DNA of 64,000 nucleotides from Laribacter hongkongensis DSM 14985 (GCF_000423285.1 NZ_AUHR01000005.1:62001-126000); one strand, 5' to 3'. Positions 8,718 through 17,600 are shown, counted from the first letter of the stretch. Numbers and translations are program-made. Notes: generated by a model not told the origin, from the letters alone.

Positions 8718-9956
8718 TCAGCAACCGGGGCGTTGCTCGATGATGCCGCCGGCCTTGAGTTCGGCCAGCTGCGCGTCGCTCAGTCCCAGCTGGCCTGCCA
8801 GCACGTCGTCGGTGTCCTGTCCCAGCATAGGTGCCGGCCGGCGGTATTCGACCGGCGTGCCCGACAGCTTGATCGGGCTGCCGACCATGCGGAACGCCGG
8901 ATTGAGCGGGTGCGGAATGTTGACCAGCATCTCGCGTGCAGCGATCTGCGGCTCGGCCAGTGCCTGCTCGATGTTGTTGATCGCGCCTACCGGCACTTTC
9001 ACGGCGTGGATGCGGCGCACCCATTCGTCGGCGCTGTCGGTCAGGAAATGTTGCGACAGGATGGCGACGATTTCTTCGCGGTGGATGATGCGGTCGGCGT
9101 TGCGGGTGAAGCGCGGATCTTTCGGCAGGTCGGGCAGGCCGATGCTGTCGCACAGGGCAACAAACTGGCTGTCGTTGCCGCAGGCGATGATGAAGTCACG
9201 GTCGGCGGCGCGGAACACCTGGTAGGGCACGATGTTGGCGTGGGCATTGCCGTAGCGGCCCGGCACCTTGCCTGACGCGAGGTAGTTCATGGTCTGGTTG
9301 GCCAGCGTTGCCACCTGCACGTCCAGCAGTGCCAGGTCGACATGCTGGCCCAGCCCGGTTTTTTCGCGGCTCAGCAGCGCGGCCTGGATGGCGATGGCGG
9401 CGTAGAGGCCGGTCATCAGGTCGGCAAAGGCAACACCGGTTTTCTGCGGCCCGCCGCCGGGCAGGTCGTCGCGCTCGCCGGTAATGCTCATCAGCCCGCC
9501 GAGGCCCTGGATGATGAAGTCGTAGCCCGGCTCGGCCGCACGCGGGCCGGTCTGGCCAAAGCCGGTGATCGAGCAGTACACCAGCCGCGGGTTGAGCTTC
9601 GACAGCGAGGCGTAGTCGAGCCCGTACTTGCCCAGCGAGTTGGCCTTGTAGTTTTCGATCAGCACGTCGCTGTTGGCTGCCAGCGCACGCACCAGCGCCT
9701 GGCCTTCTTCGGTGGCCAGGTTGATGGCCACCGAACGCTTGCCGCGGTTGGCCGACTGGTAGTACGCCGCCTCGCGCGTCGGCTGGCCGTCAGTGTCCTT
9801 CATCCACGGCGGGCCCCAGCCGCGGGTGTCGTCCCCGCTGCCCGGCCGCTCGACCTTGATGACATCCGCTCCGAGGTCGGCGAGTATCTGGCCGCACCAC
9901 GGTCCGGCCAGTACCCGGCTCAGGTCCAGGACCCTGAATCCGCTCAATGCTCCCAT
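8718..9956 (-). CDS. CaiB/BaiF family (class III) CoA-transferase
   Basis: A 412-residue class III CoA-transferase. Family landmarks are GFRVLDLSRVLAGPWCGQILADLGADVIKVE at the N-terminus (split: GFRVLDLSRVLAGP, then DLGADVIKVE), NRGKRS, SDVLIENYK, and GYDFIIQGLGGLMS. The catalytic Asp is in the segment KTGVAFADLMTGLYA. The ATG at 9956 is preferred to an upstream in-frame ATG because of the GGGG ribosome site and because the family N-terminus begins there. It probably moves CoA from an acyl-CoA donor such as succinyl-CoA to the free acid that enters the adjacent beta-oxidation set. It is the last gene of the - strand operon. Confidence 0.88.
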   Translation of the reverse strand: MGALSGFRVLDLSRVLAGPWCGQILADLGADVIKVERPGSGDDTRGWGPPWMKDTDGQPTREAAYYQSANRGKRSVAINLATEEGQALVRALAANSDVLIENYKANSLGKYGLDYASLSKLNPRLVYCSITGFGQTGPRAAEPGYDFIIQGLGGLMSITGERDDLPGGGPQKTGVAFADLMTGLYAAIAIQAALLSREKTGLGQHVDLALLDVQVATLANQTMNYLASGKVPGRYGNAHANIVPYQVFRAADRDFIIACGNDSQFVALCDSIGLPDLPKDPRFTRNADRIIHREEIVAILSQHFLTDSADEWVRRIHAVKVPVGAINNIEQALAEPQIAAREMLVNIPHPLNPAFRMVGSPIKLSGTPVEYRRPAPMLGQDTDDVLAGQLGLSDAQLAELKAGGIIEQRPGC

Positions 9957-10031
9957 GTCTTTCCCCTTTGTCAGCAACCCGCTTCTCGGTGGGTTTGGCT
10001 TCATGATGTGATATCCGGGCGGTATCGCGGT

Positions 10032-11234
10032 TTATACGCGTTCGATCACCATCGCCAGCCCCTGGCCGACGCCGATGCACAGGCTGATGACGGCATAGCG
10101 CTGCTGGCGGCGTTGCAGTTCGCGCGCCACGGTCAGCGCGAGGCGGGCACCGGAAGCGCCCAGCGGGTGGCCCAGTGCGATGGCGCCACCGTTGGGGTTG
10201 ACGCGCGGATCGTCAAACGCCACGCCCAGTCCCTTGAGGCAGCCCAGTACCTGCGAGGCAAAGGCTTCGTTGATTTCGATGATGTCCATGTCGGCCAGCG
10301 TCAGGCCGGCACGTGCCAGCGCCTTGTTGACGGCCTCGACCGGGCCTACGCCCATGATGCGCGGCTCGACCCCGGCGGCAGCGGCCGACAGCACGCGTGC
10401 CATCGGCTTGAGGCCGAAGCGCTGTTCGACGCTGCGGTCACCGACCAGCAGGATGGCGGCACCGTCGTTGACGCCCGAGGCGTTGCCGGCAGTGACCACG
10501 CCGCCTTCAAACAGCGGACGCAGGCGCGACAGCGCGGCAAAGTCGGATTCGGGGCGCGGGTGTTCGTCGGTGGTGACAAGGCGCGGTGGCGTCTTGCGGC
10601 CAGTGGGCACGCTGACTTCGACGATTTCGTCGGCAAAGAAGCCCGCCTGGCGTGCGGCTTCGTAACGTGCCTGCGAGGCGGCGGCGAAGGTGTCGGCGTC
10701 TTCGCGGGAAATGCCGTAGACGTGCGCGACGTTGTTGGCAGTCTCGGGCATGGTGTCATTGCCGTACTGGGCGATGATCTTCGGGTTGGGGAAACGGGCA
10801 CCGATGGTGCTGTCGTACATGGTGAAGTCGCGGGTGTAGGCTTTTTCCGGCTTGGCCAGCACGAATGGTGCGCGCGACATGCTTTCCACCCCGCCGGCGG
10901 CGTACAGGCTGCCCTCGTTGCAGCTGACGGCGCGGGCGGCGTCGATGACGGCTGCAAGACCGCTGGCGCACAGGCGGTTGACGGTCTGCCCCGGCACGCT
11001 GACCGGCAGGCCGGCCAGCAGCACCACGTGGCGGGCGATGTTGCGGCTGTCTTCACCCGCCTGGTTGGTGTTGCCGAGGATCAGGTCTTCCACTTCCCCG
11101 CCCGGAATGCCGTGACGTGCCAGGAGTTCGCGCAGCACGCCGGCAGCGAGGTCGTCCGGGCGGACCGGCGCCAGGGCGCCGCCGTGGCGTCCGAACGGGG
11201 TGCGCAGGCCGGCGTAGAGGTAAGCATCAAGCAT
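10032..11234 (-). CDS. Thiolase, beta-ketoadipyl-CoA thiolase type (PcaF/PaaJ family)
   Basis: A 400-residue thiolase. The nucleophilic Cys is in NRLCASGL near residue 90. The catalytic His is in GGAIALGHPLGASGAR near residue 355 and the second Cys in CIGVGQG near residue 386. The stretch LGNTNQAGEDSRNIAR, GGVESMSRAPFV and the closing GVGQGLAMVIERV resemble 3-oxoadipyl-CoA thiolases, which cleave 3-oxoadipyl-CoA to succinyl-CoA and acetyl-CoA. ATG 11234 is chosen over an upstream in-frame start because an AAGGA site precedes it and the family N-terminus starts there. It works as the last step of the local beta-oxidation set. Confidence 0.9.
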   Translation of the reverse strand: MLDAYLYAGLRTPFGRHGGALAPVRPDDLAAGVLRELLARHGIPGGEVEDLILGNTNQAGEDSRNIARHVVLLAGLPVSVPGQTVNRLCASGLAAVIDAARAVSCNEGSLYAAGGVESMSRAPFVLAKPEKAYTRDFTMYDSTIGARFPNPKIIAQYGNDTMPETANNVAHVYGISREDADTFAAASQARYEAARQAGFFADEIVEVSVPTGRKTPPRLVTTDEHPRPESDFAALSRLRPLFEGGVVTAGNASGVNDGAAILLVGDRSVEQRFGLKPMARVLSAAAAGVEPRIMGVGPVEAVNKALARAGLTLADMDIIEINEAFASQVLGCLKGLGVAFDDPRVNPNGGAIALGHPLGASGARLALTVARELQRRQQRYAVISLCIGVGQGLAMVIERV

Positions 11235-11278
11235 GGTCGGAGTCCTTGGTAACAGGTTACGGGTGAAAGCGGCGCGAC

Positions 11279-12817
11279 TCAGCGCACGACAGCAGGTTCG
11301 GTGTGGCGCAGCGACAGGCCGAGTACGGCGCGGCGGCGCAGCCACGGGCAGGGGCGGTAGCGCGGGTCGCCGGTAATGGCATGCATGCGCTCCAGTATCT
11401 GCAACAGCAGGGGGGCGCCGAGCTTGTCGCCCCAGGCCAGCGGACCTTGCGGATAGCCCAGCCCCAGGCGCACGGCTTCGTCGATGTCATCGACACCGGC
11501 AATGCCTTGCTGGGCAATCTCGCAGGCGAGGTTGACGATGGCCGCCAGCGTGCGCTGGGCGACAAAGCCGACGCTGTCGCGGATCACGGTGACGCCGACA
11601 CCGTCGCTGGCCAGGAGGGCGTGGGCGGCGTCGCGCATGCCGGCGCCGGTAGCCGGCGTCAGCATCAGCGTGCGATGGCGGCGCAGGTCGGTCAGCAGGT
11701 CGATGCATACGGTCCGGGCCGGGTTGGTCTGCCAGAGCAGGGCGGCGCCGGTGGCGTCGCGGCCGTAGGGAGCCAGCAGGCACAGGGCAGCCGGCGAGGG
11801 CGTATCGCCGCTTTCCACCGTGGCGCCCAGTGAGGCCACCAGCGTGCGCAGGCGTTCGGCGTCGGCGGCGGATTCCGTGCCGATCCACACCGGCGGCCAG
11901 CCATCAACGGCCGGGACCAGCTGCGGGACCGGCGGATCGATCATCTGGCCGTGGGCGTAGCGGTAAAAGCCCTGTCCGGCCTTGCGGCCGACCCGTCCGC
12001 CTTCAAGCATCAGCCGGGTCAGCGCCGACGGGCGATAGCGCGGGTCGTGATAGAACTGGGTGTAGATCGACTCCATCACCGGGTGCGAAACGTCGAGCCC
12101 GGTCAGGTCGAACAGCTCGAGCGGTCCCATGCGGAAACCGGCGCCCTCGCGCAGGATGCGGTCGATGTCGCCGCGTGGTGCGACGCCTTCGTCGTGGATT
12201 TTCAGCGCTTCGGTGCCGTAGGCGCGTCCCAGGTGGTTGACGATGAATCCCGGCGTGTCCTTGGCGCGTACGCCGCGGTGGCCCATGCGTTCGGCCAGTG
12301 CCAGCAGCGCATCACCTACGGCCGGGTCGGTGGCGAGGCCGTCGATGACTTCGACCACCTTCATCAGCGGCACCGGATTGAAGAAGTGGAAACCGGCAAC
12401 CCGTTCCGGCGTCTGGCAGGCACGGGCAATGGCCGTCACCGACAGCGACGAAGTGTTGGTGGCGAGGATGCAGTCCGGCGAGACAATGGCTTCCAGCCGG
12501 GTCAGCAGTTCCTGTTTGGCGTCCAGCCGTTCGATGATGGCTTCGACCACCACGTCGCAATCGGCCAGCGCTTCCAGCGTGTCGGCAACCTGCAGGCGCT
12601 CAAGGGCCGCCGCTGCGGCAACCGCTTCGATCTTGCCCTTGGCAACCAGTTTGTCGAACGTGGCGGCCAGGCTGGTCCGGGCGCTTCGGGCCGCACCGTC
12701 GCGGGCGTCAAAGAGGCGTACGGTCAGACCGGCCTGGGCGGCGATCTGGGCGATGCCGCTGCCCATGACGCCGGTGCCGACCAGACCGAGGATGTTGAGG
12801 GTCGGGGTCATGTTCAT
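11279..12817 (-). CDS. 3-hydroxyacyl-CoA dehydrogenase (3-hydroxyadipyl-CoA dehydrogenase type)
   Basis: A 512-residue NAD-dependent 3-hydroxyacyl-CoA dehydrogenase of the PaaH/PaaC type. The Rossmann motif GLVGTGVMGSGIA is near residue 11. The catalytic core includes ATNTSSLSV, GFHFFNPVPLMKVVEV (His-Glu pair) and the NHLGRAYG segment. A second, degenerate dehydrogenase C-terminal module (residues about 400-500, RDSVGFVAQRTLAAIVN) is characteristic of the long form used for dicarboxylyl-CoA substrates. Two in-frame ATGs (12817, 12811) are possible starts; the first overlaps the hydratase stop by four bases. Confidence 0.9.
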   Translation of the reverse strand: MNMTPTLNILGLVGTGVMGSGIAQIAAQAGLTVRLFDARDGAARSARTSLAATFDKLVAKGKIEAVAAAAALERLQVADTLEALADCDVVVEAIIERLDAKQELLTRLEAIVSPDCILATNTSSLSVTAIARACQTPERVAGFHFFNPVPLMKVVEVIDGLATDPAVGDALLALAERMGHRGVRAKDTPGFIVNHLGRAYGTEALKIHDEGVAPRGDIDRILREGAGFRMGPLELFDLTGLDVSHPVMESIYTQFYHDPRYRPSALTRLMLEGGRVGRKAGQGFYRYAHGQMIDPPVPQLVPAVDGWPPVWIGTESAADAERLRTLVASLGATVESGDTPSPAALCLLAPYGRDATGAALLWQTNPARTVCIDLLTDLRRHRTLMLTPATGAGMRDAAHALLASDGVGVTVIRDSVGFVAQRTLAAIVNLACEIAQQGIAGVDDIDEAVRLGLGYPQGPLAWGDKLGAPLLLQILERMHAITGDPRYRPCPWLRRRAVLGLSLRHTEPAVVR

Positions 12818-13599
12818 GCTCCGCGGTAGTCGGGTTTGCGTTTTTCAAAGAAGGCAGCGGCGCCTTCTTTCTGGTCGGCTGAATCAAACAGCAGCTGGAA
12901 TGCCTTGCGCTCGAGTGCCAGCGCGCTGTCCAGCGGCAGGTCGGCTCCGGCCAGCATCACTTCCTTGATCTGGGCTACCGCGAGCGGCGGCAGGGCGGCG
13001 ATTTCGGCAGCCAGCGCCAGGGCGCGCGGCAGTGTCTGTGCGTCTTCGACCACTTCGCTGACCATGCCGATGGCCAGCGCCTCGGGTGCCTTGACCATGC
13101 AGCCGGTCAGTGCGATGCGCATGGCCTGGAATTTGCCCACGGCGCGCACGAGGCGCTGGGTGCCGCCGGCGCCGGGCATCAGGCCGAGCTTGACCTCGGG
13201 CTGGGCGAAGCGCGCCGATGCGCCGGCGACGATGATGTCGCAGTGCATTGCCAGCTCGCAGCCGCCGCCCAGGGCAAAGCCGTTGACCGCAGCGATCACC
13301 GGTTTGGGGCAGCGGCCGATGGCTTCCCACAGGTATTCGGTATGGCGCTGGTACATCTCGATCGGCGAGGCATCGGCGAATTCGCGGATGTCTGCACCGG
13401 CGACGAAGAACTGTTCTCCTCCGGTCAGCACGATGGCGCGTACCTCAGGCCGGCTGGCCAGCTCGCGAAACGTGTCGGCCAGCCGCTGGCGGACTTCGGT
13501 GTTGAGTGCGTTTTTGGCTTCGGGGCGATGGATGCGTACGACTGCTACGCCATCTTCCTGCACGGTCAGACTGACTACGGCCTCGTTCTGGAGGGTCAT
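12814..13599 (-). CDS. Enoyl-CoA hydratase/isomerase family protein
   Basis: A 261-residue crotonase-fold enzyme. The oxyanion-hole segment FFVAGADIREFAD is near residue 65 and the active-site region is NGFALGGGCELAMHCDIIVA with GLMPGAGGTQRLVR; both Glu residues of true hydratases are present. It hydrates a 2,3-enoyl-CoA to the 3-hydroxyacyl-CoA used by the next gene. ATG 13599 is preceded by GAGGAG at good spacing, so longer in-frame starts are not needed. It is the first gene of the - strand operon; a palindrome lies 34 bases upstream of its start. Confidence 0.9.
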   Translation of the reverse strand: MTLQNEAVVSLTVQEDGVAVVRIHRPEAKNALNTEVRQRLADTFRELASRPEVRAIVLTGGEQFFVAGADIREFADASPIEMYQRHTEYLWEAIGRCPKPVIAAVNGFALGGGCELAMHCDIIVAGASARFAQPEVKLGLMPGAGGTQRLVRAVGKFQAMRIALTGCMVKAPEALAIGMVSEVVEDAQTLPRALALAAEIAALPPLAVAQIKEVMLAGADLPLDSALALERKAFQLLFDSADQKEGAAAFFEKRKPDYRGA

Positions 13600-13632
13600 T
13601 GGACAGCTCCTCAAAATAGTCGCCAATAATTG

Positions 13633-13660
13633 TTTCGCTATGCGGAATATTATTTCGCAC
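13633..13660. promoter_or_regulatory. Probable IclR operator, hydratase side
   Basis: TTTCGC-TAT-GCGGAA (13633-13647) is an inverted repeat with one mismatch, and a further ATTTCGC half-site follows at 13652-13658. It repeats the perfect palindrome found near the IclR start. It sits just upstream of the hydratase start, where binding could control the - strand operon. Confidence 0.6.
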
Positions 13661-13791
13661 AATGCCTAAATCATAAGTGACGCAGACTTTTCCTGTAAAG
13701 CGCATAGACGTATTCGATATGGGTTGCAGAAAAATTACTGTTTTTAATGGGTAATTTTTTGAAGGTTGTTTTTTATCTGTTTTGCATGTAA

Positions 13792-13808
13792 ATTTCGCTA
13801 TGCGAAAT
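13792..13808. promoter_or_regulatory. Probable IclR operator, regulator side
   Basis: Perfect palindrome ATTTCGC-TAT-GCGAAAT, 42 bases upstream of the IclR start codon, in an A+T-rich divergent intergenic region. IclR-family proteins typically bind such 15-17 bp palindromes; autoregulation is inferred. Confidence 0.65.
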
Positions 13809-13849
13809 ACTGTTTTGTTTTGTTGCATTTATGTCAAGAGGGATTTACG

Positions 13850-14716
13850 ATGGCTTCAGAATTTGTGGGTAATGGATCGCAAGATGGCGCGAGGCAGGCC
13901 GGAAGCCTGTCAGAGAGCGACAAGATGGTTGTGGACCCGCTGGGGTCCGTGCAGGAAGAAGAGAAGGACCGGCAATTCGTCACGGCGCTGGCGCGCGGAC
14001 TGGAGTTGCTGCGCTGTTTCACCCCGCGGGAAAACGTACTGGGCAACCAGGACCTGGCCAGAAAGACCGGTCTGCCCAAGCCCACGGTCACCCGGCTGAC
14101 GCATACCCTGATGCGCCTGGGATACCTGCGGCAGGACGTGCTCTCCGGCAAGTACCAGCTGGACGTGGGCGTGCTGCGGATCGGTTACGCCATGCTGAGC
14201 AACCTGTCGATCCGGGCCGTGGCGCATGCGCAGATGGAAGAACTGGCCAATTACGCACAGGCCGCAGTGGCCATGGCCAGCCGTGACCGGCTGCACATGG
14301 TTTACCTCGATGTGGTGCAGGGGCAGGGAAACATGACCATGCGCCGCCAGATCGGCAGCAGCCTGTCGCTGCACCAGAGTTCGGTCGGCCGGGCGTGTCT
14401 GGCTGCCATGCCGGAAGAAGAACGGGAATTTTTGCTGGGGCACATCCGTACCCGTCATCCCGAGGAATGGCCGGCGATCCGCAAGGGGCTGGAGCGCGCC
14501 TTCCGCGATTACGCCGACTACGGCTACTGCCTGTCGATCGGTGAATGGCACCGGGATGTCAATTCGGTCGCCGTGCCGCTGCTGCACCAGCAGTACGGCG
14601 TGCTGGCGTTCAACTGCGGCGGCCCCAGTTTTCAGCTGTCACGGGAAAAGCTCGAGGACGACATCGGGCCCCGACTGATCAACATGGTGCAAAACATCGG
14701 CACCGCCACCCGCTGA
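13850..14716 (+). CDS. IclR-family transcriptional regulator
   Basis: A 288-residue regulator. The N-terminal winged helix (residues about 40-105) includes GLELLRCF, DLARKTGLPKPTVTRLTHTL and LGYLRQD, and is followed by the IclR effector domain (about 125-285: SLHQSSVGRACLA, DYGYCLSIGEWH, VAVPLLHQ). A long in-frame extension upstream is rejected because AAGAGGGA precedes the ATG at 13850 and the extension would cover the operator. Members of this family (PcaU, PobR, PcaR) control aromatic and dicarboxylate catabolism. It is placed to regulate the divergent beta-oxidation operon and the acyl-CoA dehydrogenase gene behind it. Confidence 0.88.
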   Translation: MASEFVGNGSQDGARQAGSLSESDKMVVDPLGSVQEEEKDRQFVTALARGLELLRCFTPRENVLGNQDLARKTGLPKPTVTRLTHTLMRLGYLRQDVLSGKYQLDVGVLRIGYAMLSNLSIRAVAHAQMEELANYAQAAVAMASRDRLHMVYLDVVQGQGNMTMRRQIGSSLSLHQSSVGRACLAAMPEEEREFLLGHIRTRHPEEWPAIRKGLERAFRDYADYGYCLSIGEWHRDVNSVAVPLLHQQYGVLAFNCGGPSFQLSREKLEDDIGPRLINMVQNIGTATR

Positions 14717-14787
14717 CCCGTGTTTCGGGGAGAGCGGTGCTACCAGAAGTCAGCCCGTTCTGCATACGGACCATAGAGGAGAAAAAA

Positions 14788-15942
14788 ATGATCCGAGACC
14801 CCGAAACCCTGCAAATCCTGCTGGATTCCATCCATCAGTTCGTCAACAAGGAACTGATCCCGCGCGAAAACGAAGTTGCCGACACCGATACCATGCCGGC
14901 CGACATCGTCGAGCAGATGAAGGACATGGGCCTGTTCGGCCTGACCATCCCCGAGGAGTACGGTGGCCTGGGCGTGACCATGGAGGAGGAAGTCAACATC
15001 GCCTTCGAGCTGGGCCGCACCTCACCGGCTTTCCGGTCCTACATCGGCACCAACAACGGCATCGGTTCCATCGGCATCCTGCTCGACGGCACGCCGGAGC
15101 AAAAAGACCAGTACCTGCCGCAGCTTGCCAGCGGCGAGCTCCTCAGCTCGTTCTGCCTGACCGAGCCGGATGCCGGCTCCGACGCAGCCTCTCTGAAAAC
15201 CACCGCCGTACGCGACGGTGATTTTTACGTCATCAACGGCACCAAGCGCTTCATCACCAATGCGCCGCACGCCAGCATCTACACCGTGATGGCGCGCACC
15301 AACCCCGAGATCAAGGGTGCCGGCGGCATCAGCGCCTTTATCGTCGAGCGCAATACCCCGGGCGTGTCGCTGGGCAAGTGCGACCACAAGATGGGCCAGA
15401 AGGGCGCCCATACCAGCGACGTGATCTTCGACAACGTGCGCGTGCCGGCCAGCCAGCTGATCGGCGGCGTGGAGGGTGTTGGTTTCAAGACCGCGATGAA
15501 GGTGCTGGACAAGGGCCGCCTGCACATTGCCGCCCTAAGCGTCGGCGCGGCCGAGCGCATGCTGGCTGATTCGCTGCAATACGCGATGGAGCGCAAGCAG
15601 TTCGGCAAACCGATTGCCGACTTCCAGCTGATCCAGGCAATGCTGGCTGACAGCAAGGCCGAAATCTACGCCGCGCGCTGCATGGTGCTGGATGCAGCCA
15701 GAAAGCGTGACGAAGGCCGCAATGTCAGTACCGAAGCCTCGTGCGCCAAGATGTTTGCCACCGAAATGTGTGGGCGTGTGGCTGACCGTGGCGTGCAGAT
15801 CCACGGCGGGGCCGGCTATGTGAGCGAATACGCGATCGAACGCTTCTACCGCGACGTGCGCCTGTTCCGCATCTACGAAGGCACCACGCAGATCCAGCAG
15901 ATCGTGATTGCACGCAACATGATCCGCGAAGCACAGGCCTGA
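14788..15942 (+). CDS. Acyl-CoA dehydrogenase
   Basis: A 384-residue FAD-dependent acyl-CoA dehydrogenase, the usual family length. Motifs are FGLTIPEEYGGLG near residue 50, the substrate/FAD segment SFCLTEPDAGSDAAS near residue 120, and DRGVQIHGGAGYVSEY near residue 335. The catalytic base Glu is in IYEGTTQIQQ near residue 366. The start is chosen at the ATG with AGAGGAG in front of it; the longer in-frame extension overlaps the IclR gene. It would make the 2,3-enoyl-CoA for the divergent hydratase. The combination of genes resembles the dca adipate genes of Acinetobacter, but substrate chain length cannot be read from sequence. Confidence 0.9.
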   Translation: MIRDPETLQILLDSIHQFVNKELIPRENEVADTDTMPADIVEQMKDMGLFGLTIPEEYGGLGVTMEEEVNIAFELGRTSPAFRSYIGTNNGIGSIGILLDGTPEQKDQYLPQLASGELLSSFCLTEPDAGSDAASLKTTAVRDGDFYVINGTKRFITNAPHASIYTVMARTNPEIKGAGGISAFIVERNTPGVSLGKCDHKMGQKGAHTSDVIFDNVRVPASQLIGGVEGVGFKTAMKVLDKGRLHIAALSVGAAERMLADSLQYAMERKQFGKPIADFQLIQAMLADSKAEIYAARCMVLDAARKRDEGRNVSTEASCAKMFATEMCGRVADRGVQIHGGAGYVSEYAIERFYRDVRLFRIYEGTTQIQQIVIARNMIREAQA

Positions 15943-15980
15943 GCGTAAACGCTGCATCCATCCCTGCTTGAATGACATGT

Positions 15981-16002
15981 CTTTTCTGCTGCGGCAGAAA
16001 AG
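15981..16002. repeat. Hairpin between acyl-CoA dehydrogenase and MFS genes
   Basis: Perfect 9-bp inverted repeat CTTTTCTGC/GCAGAAAAG with a 4-base loop and no T-tract. It may tune expression or message stability between the two genes. Confidence 0.4.
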
Positions 16003-16066
16003 GGTGCGGGCTGCCGGAATGACAACAGCGTTGCTGCGGCCGCCTGCTTACTGATAGGTACTGGTT

Positions 16067-17338
16067 ATGCATACTCTTGCCAAGAATGACTCCGGCAATC
16101 CGGGCAGCAAGATCTGGATCCTGGTGTTCCTGTTCTGCTTTCTCGGTCTGCTGATCGACGGCGCCGACCTGATGCTGCTTTCCTACAGCCTCAGCAGCCT
16201 TAAAAGCGAATTCGGCCTCAGCAATGTCGAGGCTGGCAGTCTGGGCAGCTTTACCCTGGCCGGCATGGCCATCGGCGGCATCTACGGTGGCTGGGCCTGT
16301 GACCGCTTTGGCCGGGTGCAAACGGTGGTCTGGACTATCGTGCTGTTTTCGGTCGGCACCGCTGCGCTGGGCCTGACGCACAACTACTGGCAGTTTGCCA
16401 TTGCCCGTTTTGTTGCCTCGCTGGGGCTGGGCGCGCTTTACGTGGCGTGCAACACGCTGATGGCCGAATACGTGCCGACCCGCTACCGCACCACGGTACT
16501 GGGCACGTTGCAGGCCGGCTGGTCGGTCGGCTACATCGTGGCCACGCTGCTGGCCAGCTGGATCCTGCCGGAGTACGGCTGGCGCTACCTGTTCTTCATC
16601 GCCATCATCCCGGTGGTGCTGGCCGTGCTGATGAAGCCGCTGGTGCCGGAACCCGCCGCGTGGGTGCAGGCCAAGGCCGAACGTGATGCCGCCCGCAAGG
16701 CCGGTGTCCGGCAGGTGGCCACCGAGAAGAAGGAAAGCGCTTACCAGATGATCTTTGGTGACAAGCGTGCCCGCAGCATGTTCCTGTTCTGGTCGCTGAC
16801 TGCCGGCTTCCTGCAGTTCGGCTACTACGGTGTCAACAACTGGATGCCGACCTATCTGGAAACCGAAATGGGCATGAACTTCAAGTCGATGACGTCGTAT
16901 CTGGTCGGCACCTATACCGCCATGATCCTGGGCAAGGTGCTGGCCGGGGTGGCTGCGGACTGGTTCGGCCGTCGTGCGGTGTTTGCCTTCGGTGCACTGG
17001 GTACCGCCATCTTCCTGCCGGTGATCGTGCTTTATCACAGCCCGGAACACATCCTGTGGATGCTGGTGGTGTTCGGCTTCCTGTACGGCATTCCGTACGG
17101 TGTGAACGCGACCTACATGACCGAGAGCTTTGAAGCCAAATTCCGCGGTACGGCTGTCGGTGGTGCCTACAACATCGGCCGTATCGGTGCGGCGATTGCA
17201 CCGGCTGCCATCGGCTTCCTGGCATCGGCCGGTTCGATCGGCCTGGGCTTCCTGGTGATGGGCGTGGCCTACTTCATTTGCGGCGTCATCCCGGCGCTGT
17301 TCATCAAGGACAAGCAGTTCGACCCGCAGACCGAATAA
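16067..17338 (+). CDS. MFS transporter (aromatic/dicarboxylic acid:H+ symporter type)
   Basis: A 423-residue permease with 12 predicted hydrophobic segments. It starts with FCFLGLLIDGADLMLLSYSL, the DG(A/x)D motif of the aromatic acid:H+ symporter family in helix 1. The loop motif GGWACDRFGRVQ (family-typical G-x-x-x-D-R-x-G-R) is near residue 80 and a second copy AADWFGRRAV near residue 290. The gene is co-directional with the acyl-CoA dehydrogenase and followed by a strong terminator. DcaK of the Acinetobacter adipate cluster is of the same family, so import of the acid degraded by this cluster is a fair inference. The ribosome site is weak. Confidence 0.85.
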   Translation: MHTLAKNDSGNPGSKIWILVFLFCFLGLLIDGADLMLLSYSLSSLKSEFGLSNVEAGSLGSFTLAGMAIGGIYGGWACDRFGRVQTVVWTIVLFSVGTAALGLTHNYWQFAIARFVASLGLGALYVACNTLMAEYVPTRYRTTVLGTLQAGWSVGYIVATLLASWILPEYGWRYLFFIAIIPVVLAVLMKPLVPEPAAWVQAKAERDAARKAGVRQVATEKKESAYQMIFGDKRARSMFLFWSLTAGFLQFGYYGVNNWMPTYLETEMGMNFKSMTSYLVGTYTAMILGKVLAGVAADWFGRRAVFAFGALGTAIFLPVIVLYHSPEHILWMLVVFGFLYGIPYGVNATYMTESFEAKFRGTAVGGAYNIGRIGAAIAPAAIGFLASAGSIGLGFLVMGVAYFICGVIPALFIKDKQFDPQTE

Positions 17339-17361
17339 CTGCGGCGGCTGCATCAGTCTGA

Positions 17362-17409
17362 TGCCCTGCTGTCTGCCGGCGAAATCCGGCAGGCAGCAGG
17401 GCATTTTTC
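17362..17409 (+). terminator. Intrinsic terminator after the MFS gene
   Basis: An 18-bp stem (17362-17379 with 17386-17403, one G-T pair) and a 6-base loop, followed by TTTTT. It closes the + strand part of the catabolic cluster. Confidence 0.9.
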
Positions 17410-17553
17410 ATGGGCGGAAAATCACCCGGTCAAGCCGGTGAACCAGCCTGGCCGCTGGCGAGGCAAGCCTGCTGCCAATCGTCATGTCCGGACGGTACGT
17501 CTACCGGATGCGGCTGGCAGGGCCCGGGGAGAGGGTACGCTCTGGTGATGGAG

Positions 17554-17590
17554 CGGGTCATGCCCGTTGCGCATGAGAAGGCATGACCCG
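17554..17590 (-). terminator. Inverted repeat downstream of the M61 peptidase gene, possible terminator
   Basis: Perfect 11-bp arms CGGGTCATGCC/GGCATGACCCG with a 15-base loop, 11 bases past the peptidase stop. No T-tract follows on the - strand, so it may instead stabilise the 3' end. Confidence 0.4.
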
Positions 17591-17600
17591 GCCGGGCGGA

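Noticed and set aside
6691-9153. 820-codon ORF on the - strand opposite dctQ and dctM
   Set aside because: It runs antisense to two well-recognised TRAP genes; the product is low-complexity (His, Gln, Arg, Ala-rich) with no domain. It is a shadow of high G+C third positions.
9342-11252. 636-codon + strand ORF opposite the CoA-transferase and thiolase
   Set aside because: It crosses two recognised - strand genes and has no recognisable domain.
15725-17404. 559-codon ORF on the - strand opposite the MFS gene
   Set aside because: Antisense to a 12-helix permease, His/Gln-rich and without any family motif; it also spans the MFS terminator.
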